Shown here piece by piece: positions 60,304 to 64,000 of a stretch of DNA of 64,000 nt. Positions within the stretch are counted from its first letter, which is position 1; each line of letters begins with the position of its first letter. The position numbers were made by a program, and so were the translations under genes. Source of the DNA: Diaminobutyricibacter sp049994905 (GTDB taxonomy: Bacteria; Actinomycetota; Actinomycetes; Actinomycetales; Microbacteriaceae); NCBI RefSeq assembly GCF_049994905.1, contig NZ_CP188258.1:744001-808000 (forward strand). The letters run 5' to 3'. The notes under the pieces were generated by a model. The model searched no databases. It had not been told where the DNA came from and saw nothing but the letters and a program-made list of their open reading frames with translations.

Positions 60304-61107
60304 TCAGAGGCCTTTCTCGTCGAGCCAGGCGAGGGCGACGTCAGCGACGTCCCTCCACCCGTGATCGATCGTGAGTGAATGCCCACGGCCCTCGAACTCG
60401 TGGAATTCCGTCACAGACGGTCCGCTCGCGTAGAGGCCGAAGACTTCCTTGGTCACTTTCAACGGCACCGTGTTGTCGACGCTTCCTGAGGTGAGGAGCA
60501 GCGGCCCGCGCACGTGCGCTGTGTCGAGAGCGGCGGGGCTCTTACGTGAGAAGTTCGCCGTTGCATCCTCGAACAGAGGTCGTCCCGGGCCTGGGATCGA
60601 CCACTGGTCGTACAGTGATTGCGACTCGTCGTCGTCGAGGGTGTTCCCGAAACTGAACCGGAACTGTTTCGGTGTCAATGTGACCGTGCGCTTCTTGTTG
60701 GCGGGGTTCTTCAGCACCGGGAGCCCAGTTTTGAGTTCGGCAAACGGAAGCGATTTGGCGCCCTTGATCTGCGCCGGGTCGATCGCTACGGCCGCAGCTG
60801 CGTAGTCGTTTGCCAGGAGCTCCTGCGCGATGAGGCCGCCGAACGAGTGGCCGACGATGATCGGTTTCGGGTTGGAGTCGCCGATCAGGTCGGCGTAATG
60901 GTGGCAGATCGCGTCGATGCCGACATTGTTCAGCGCATCCGGATTCGCACGGGTCGCCTCGACAGTGTCGGAGTCGCCGGGCCAGCCAGGGGCCGTCGCC
61001 GCGTAGCCGTGCTCGGCGAACAAATCTATCCAGGGTTGCCACGCATTCGAGTGGAGGAACAGGCCGTGTATGAAAATCACGGGATGGGTACGGGTTGCGA
61101 CAGTCAT
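60304..61107 (-). CDS. Cytoplasmic alpha/beta hydrolase
   Basis: About 267 residues from the ATG at 61107 (AAAGGAG upstream). HPVIFIHGLFLHSNAWQPW, IIVGHSFGGLIAQELLAND (nucleophile Ser) and FEGRGHSLTIDHGW (His) are the catalytic landmarks; TSGSVDNTVP carries the acid. There is no signal peptide. It lies 26 bases upstream of the secreted hydrolase gene, so the two probably form an operon with the regulator copy 3. Confidence 0.87.
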   Translation of the reverse strand: MTVATRTHPVIFIHGLFLHSNAWQPWIDLFAEHGYAATAPGWPGDSDTVEATRANPDALNNVGIDAICHHYADLIGDSNPKPIIVGHSFGGLIAQELLANDYAAAAVAIDPAQIKGAKSLPFAELKTGLPVLKNPANKKRTVTLTPKQFRFSFGNTLDDDESQSLYDQWSIPGPGRPLFEDATANFSRKSPAALDTAHVRGPLLLTSGSVDNTVPLKVTKEVFGLYASGPSVTEFHEFEGRGHSLTIDHGWRDVADVALAWLDEKGL

Positions 61108-61930
61108 CAGGTCTCCTTTAACGCATGGCGCGCCGTCTCGACATGGCAGGATCATCGCCCGACACGTCGTTGCGGCCCTTCGCTTCAGACCATAGCGAGC
61201 GGGCTGTGCCCGTCCCTGTCCCCGTTACCCCCAGTCAGTCGCCCCGCTTGATCGACCCCGCCGAGAGGTGCCATTTTCATTTCGCTGTGAGCGATCTCGT
61301 CATGAAGACTTCCCCAAAAGGTAGATCCGACTCTCACAACCTCCGTGCGTTTCACACGGCGTACAGCGGGTCTGCAACTGACGTAGCCCTCGCCGACAGC
61401 ACGCCCGACGAGCGGCTCGAGCAGAAGACTCAAGACCCACTGTCGTAGGCCCTCGTCAGTTGCACAGATAAGCAACTCGCGTATAAAACTGACCCTCGCG
61501 AATACTGGTTTGACTACATTTTGACTACAACTGAGGAAGATCCAACTCGATCGAACGAGATCATCGGATACCCAACTTCCTTGATTTTCCGCGGAAGTGG
61601 CCCGACTTCCTTGAGTCATAAGGGGGCGAATTAGAGTTCAAATCTCTCGTTGGCAAAAGCGATTCTGGCAGACGTCTGGTTCGTAAGCCTCAATGATGTC
61701 GGATGCCGGCGTTCCCACACAAAAACCCCACAACTGTGCGCGAACGAAGGAGGCTCTGTGAGATCACAGAGTGCTCTAATAGCGCCAAAACTCAAGGGAA
61801 AGTGTGGATTTCCGCTGGTTCTGGGGCCTCTGATTAGAGTTCGAATCCCGCCGGGAGTACGTGCAGCATCGAGTTGGGATATTTGTGGGACGGTCGACGC
61901 TCCAAAACTGGGCTGCGGACGGATTTATGT
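61108..61930. other. Gene-poor stretch with integration scars
   Basis: No credible gene is seen. On the minus strand, TTGTAGTCAAAATGTAGTCAAA (61540-61519) has the same layout as the integrase-end sequences at 12.1, 26.4 and 58.2 kb. GTCAGTTTTATA, 15 nt further on, is identical to the one at 58.2 kb. Two tRNA T-arm-like pieces, GAATTAGAGTTCAAATC near 61629 and GATTAGAGTTCGAATC near 61829, lack partner arms. The stretch looks like debris from several integration events. Confidence 0.5.
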
Positions 61931-61969
61931 TTCGCCGTCTGGTCCGGCCGAGCCGAACCAGACGGCGAA
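61931..61969. terminator. Strong hairpin downstream of the ArdC-like gene
   Basis: Perfect 13-bp arms (61931-61943 with 61957-61969) surround a 13-nt loop, 40 nt beyond the stop of the minus-strand gene at 62010. No T-run follows on either strand. A GC-rich hairpin alone often suffices as terminator in actinobacteria. Confidence 0.6.
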
Positions 61970-62009
61970 AAACCTCTACGGCCTGTCCGAAGCTAAGGGA
62001 TTCACGGCT

Positions 62010-62879
62010 CTACGATTCGATCGCGTCGTAGAGAGTGTGCGCGGCCTTCAGGACTCGCCCTGCAGTATCGCGTATCAAGTCGAGGTCTTCGTTGGCCCAT
62101 CCGGTGATGTAGCCGATGCTGTAGGCGCTGCTGTCGAATCCTGTGAGTCCGGCGACGATATAGGCGACCGATTCTGCTTCGACTTCCATCCGGCCGCGGT
62201 GCTGCTGGTACTCGTCGAGGTCATTGACGTGCTCGAGTTGGATGTGTGCGGCTTCGTGGATGAGCGTCTTGGCTTCTTGCTCCACGCCGAGACCTGCACC
62301 CAAGACGACGAGGTGCCGGTCGGGGTCGGTGTACCCGTTCGCGTGTGCGAGAGGTTCACGGGTGATTGCCCATCCGCTCCCTTCGAGGTGCGCGGTCAGA
62401 GGCTCAAGCACGTCGTGATCGTCTGCGCCTTCCAAGTTCCGGGTTGGATTCTCTGGCAGCGGCTCGGCACCGTCGATCGGGTCGGTCTGGGTGATGTCGA
62501 ACACGGACAGGATGGGGAAGTAGCGGCGAGGGTGATCTGCCGTCCCTCCCGATTCCGTGGCGTCGTTGTCGTCGTCGGGTTGGATGGTCTTCTGTTCGCG
62601 GAATCCGAAGATCTTGATCGACTTTGCGCCTTTGCGTACTTGGCGGCCCTTGGCTTGCCATTGCCGGAATCCGGCGACCATTGTCGCGTCGGGGTGTTGG
62701 GCGAGGATCAGGAGGAGGTTGTTCAGGCTGTAGCTGTGGAAGGATCGGGCGAAGTCGAGGAATCGACGCCATTCACCGCTGTCGGCCAGTTGCTGGACTT
62801 GCTCCACGATGGAGGCGTGCAGGGCTTTCGCTTGCTCGGCCCGTTCTTCTGCTGAACGTTGTCTGGTCTGGGTGCCCAT
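62010..62879 (-). CDS. ArdC-like antirestriction protein with ImmA/IrrE-type metallopeptidase domain
   Basis: The 289-residue protein has an N-terminal ssDNA-binding domain (about 15-110): LADSGEWRRFLDFARSFHSYSLNNLLLILAQHPDATMVAGFRQWQAKGRQVRKGAKSIKIFGF is the ArdC pattern. A C-terminal zinc peptidase domain has ETKTLIHEAAHIQLEH-like HEAAH (about 213-217) and a later Glu in VEAESVAYIVAGL. Such proteins protect incoming conjugative DNA from restriction or cleave a repressor. It marks a second mobile element at the right edge of the window. Confidence 0.88.
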   Translation of the reverse strand: MGTQTRQRSAEERAEQAKALHASIVEQVQQLADSGEWRRFLDFARSFHSYSLNNLLLILAQHPDATMVAGFRQWQAKGRQVRKGAKSIKIFGFREQKTIQPDDDNDATESGGTADHPRRYFPILSVFDITQTDPIDGAEPLPENPTRNLEGADDHDVLEPLTAHLEGSGWAITREPLAHANGYTDPDRHLVVLGAGLGVEQEAKTLIHEAAHIQLEHVNDLDEYQQHRGRMEVEAESVAYIVAGLTGFDSSAYSIGYITGWANEDLDLIRDTAGRVLKAAHTLYDAIES

Positions 62880-63278
62880 GATCTGTTCCCTCCTCTATCG
62901 TTCTTTTGCCGATTTCGGCGCTGTGCGCCGATGCATGCCGGGCCCGGAGGGCGGGGGTTCTGGCAGCCAGAGGTCCGGTGGTGGTGTGGATCGCAGGTGC
63001 GGAGCACCTTCCTGAACCATCCGCGCGGGTGGGCTGGTGGGTTCATCGGCCGGAGGGCTGGGCATGCATAAGCTCGTGAGGCGAAGTCGGCAAGAAAGCC
63101 TTGCGGCCGAAGGGCGCTCGATCGCTGCCGCTCCGTCGGCGGTGCCCGTCCGGATGGACGATCCTGAAGGGAGCGCGAGGGAGGCTAGGGTCGCCTTCGC
63201 GCCGGCCGTTTGGCCGGCCCAGCGGTCCCCGATCCGATCTGGCCGGGTGCGCGATGGAACGCACCGGCCAGGTCGGGG
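62880..63278. other. Intergenic region between ArdC-like and ParB-like genes
   Basis: No convincing gene. The GC-rich sequence holds short GGCCGG/CCGGCC palindromes near 63048 and 63205-63215 and several frames without ribosome sites. It may carry the promoter of the ArdC-like gene (minus strand) or the end of the ParB-like transcript. Confidence 0.4.
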
Positions 63279-64000
63279 TCAGGCGAGGTCCGGCACGGCG
63301 GCGTCGGGCTCGGCCGGTTCGGCAGTCACCGCCTCGTCGTCGGCGTCTGTTGTCTGCTCATCCGTGTCGGGGGACTCGGGATACCCAGCCGCGATCCGTT
63401 CGACCGGAGCGGGCTTGTATCCCCACACCTCCAACTGGAGGAGGTAGCTGCCCACAACCGTCGACGGGTGCCGCCAGGTGTCGACGTCGTCGGCGCGCGC
63501 TTCGCGCGCGGAGAGGGCCACGGCGAGGGCGACGTGCCCGGCCCTGGTCGGGGCGGTCGCGACGAGTTTCGCGGCCGCGGTTCGGGCGAAGTAGTCCTCG
63601 GTGATGCCGAGGAAGCGCCCGACCAGGTCGCCGGCCTTGTAGTCGGTGATCGACTGCGCGTGCTCGGTGAGAGAGAGCGCGACGAACACCGCCGAATCCT
63701 TCGGGAGGGTTTTGCGGGTGAGGAACTGGGTGATCCAGTCGCGGCGGACCGTGGCAGCGGTGCGCCATGCCTTGTTGTGGCGAACGACCCGCGCCCGTTC
63801 CGCCTTCCGGGTCGCGGCCTCGGCACGCTCACGGGTTGCCTGATCCTCCTCGGTTTCCTCCACGGGCGCGGAACTGGTTCGTTGATGACCGGATGCGGCC
63901 CACAGTTCGTGGTGCCGGTCAGGCTGGGCGCAGACGTCCTCAACCCGGTAGTCGTTGTCTCCGGTACCCCAGACGGACAGGTAGACGGCTCGGCCTTCGC
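63279..64000 (-). CDS. ParB-like protein of a mobile element, C-terminal part (5' end outside window)
   Basis: The frame is open to the right edge, so the GTG at 63863 need not be the start; the upstream part reads VYLSVWGTGDNDYRVEDVCAQPDRHHELW. A charged Ala/Arg/Glu-rich helix (EEDQATRERAEAATRKAERARVVRHNKAWRTAATVRRDWITQFLTRKT) is followed by a helical domain and an acidic tail. From memory this matches the C-terminal half of ParB/RepB-type proteins on actinobacterial plasmids and conjugative elements. The ParB nuclease-like domain itself would lie beyond the window, so the call is provisional. Confidence 0.55.
   Translation of the reverse strand, partial: EGRAVYLSVWGTGDNDYRVEDVCAQPDRHHELWAASGHQRTSSAPVEETEEDQATRERAEAATRKAERARVVRHNKAWRTAATVRRDWITQFLTRKTLPKDSAVFVALSLTEHAQSITDYKAGDLVGRFLGITEDYFARTAAAKLVATAPTRAGHVALAVALSAREARADDVDTWRHPSTVVGSYLLQLEVWGYKPAPVERIAAGYPESPDTDEQTTDADDEAVTAEPAEPDAAVPDLA

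Noticed and set aside
61125..61448. 107-codon frame in the gene-poor stretch
   Set aside because: No ribosome site, low-complexity Ser/Pro/Asp composition and no family pattern.
63043..63264. 73-codon frame between the ArdC-like and ParB-like genes
   Set aside because: Arg/Pro-rich composition typical of chance GC-rich frames, with no supporting start signal.

Overview
The window looks like a high-GC actinobacterium, most likely a member of the Microbacteriaceae (inference). The reasons are the GC-rich codon use, the many ggatgc/gcatcc words, lipoprotein-anchored sugar ABC transporters that lack their own ATPase, F420/LLM-type oxidoreductases, and conjugation genes of the actinobacterial SCO6880/VirB4/TrwC kind.

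Layout. (1) 1-11.7 kb, chromosomal-looking: the C-terminal end of an RHS-repeat protein with a hydrophobic tip and a small membrane-anchored neighbour (candidate immunity protein), an inositol-monophosphatase, then a maltodextrin locus: divergent GH13 alpha-glucosidase, and binding protein, two permeases and a neopullulanase-like GH13. Two mirrored LacI-type operators control it. An aldo-keto reductase follows. (2) 11.9-12.1 kb: tRNA-Thr(GGT) and tRNA-Met(CAT). The tRNA-Met and its terminator have a degenerate second copy at 58.36-58.46 kb, so the 46 kb in between is probably a genomic island or a tandem accretion of islands. (3) 12.3-26.2 kb: a sugar-acid catabolic cluster under a central IclR regulator. 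It holds a GH105-like hydrolase, SMP-30 lactonase, mutarotase-like protein, SDR dehydrogenase, two enolase-superfamily dehydratases, a KDG-kinase-like PfkB protein, a DHDPS-type aldolase, a KDPG aldolase and an ABC importer. (4) 26.4-47 kb: an integrative conjugative element. Its genes are tyrosine integrase, XRE repressor, excisionase, a sigma-factor-like protein, cell-wall hydrolase, lipoprotein, VirB2/VirB6-like membrane proteins, SCO6880-like protein, VirB4-like ATPase, VirD4-like coupling protein, SSB and MobF relaxase-helicase. Between ssb and the relaxase lies an unexplained cargo module: an HD-domain dGTPase-like protein with a small partner, divergent from a Hanks-type kinase, a TPR-like protein and a degenerate Mrr-like protein. 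This is the best candidate for an undescribed, possibly anti-phage, system. (5) 47.4-58.0 kb: cargo or remodelled chromosome, with cyclophilin-like proteins, SDRs, an MFS pump, an alcohol dehydrogenase, a SWEET-like transporter, a GH78 alpha-L-rhamnosidase, an LLM oxidoreductase and MmyB-type regulators. (6) 58.5-64 kb: a third MmyB-type regulator, two alpha/beta hydrolases, a gene-poor stretch with integration scars, and the edge of a further mobile element (ArdC-like antirestriction protein and a ParB-like protein running off the window).

How it fits together. The conjugation genes form a near-continuous plus-strand operon (28.9-38.7 kb) with overlapping stops and starts. A bipartite sequence, GCGCGC-N4-AC, 17 nt, GTRYAAGTG, occurs upstream of the lipoprotein operon, ssb and the relaxase. 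It could be the promoter class read by the element's own sigma-like protein. The sugar-acid genes are arranged as two operons diverging from the IclR promoter region with 4-nt overlaps throughout, suggesting one inducible pathway from oligosaccharide uptake to pyruvate and a triose phosphate. All functional names are inferred from visible motifs; no database search was possible.
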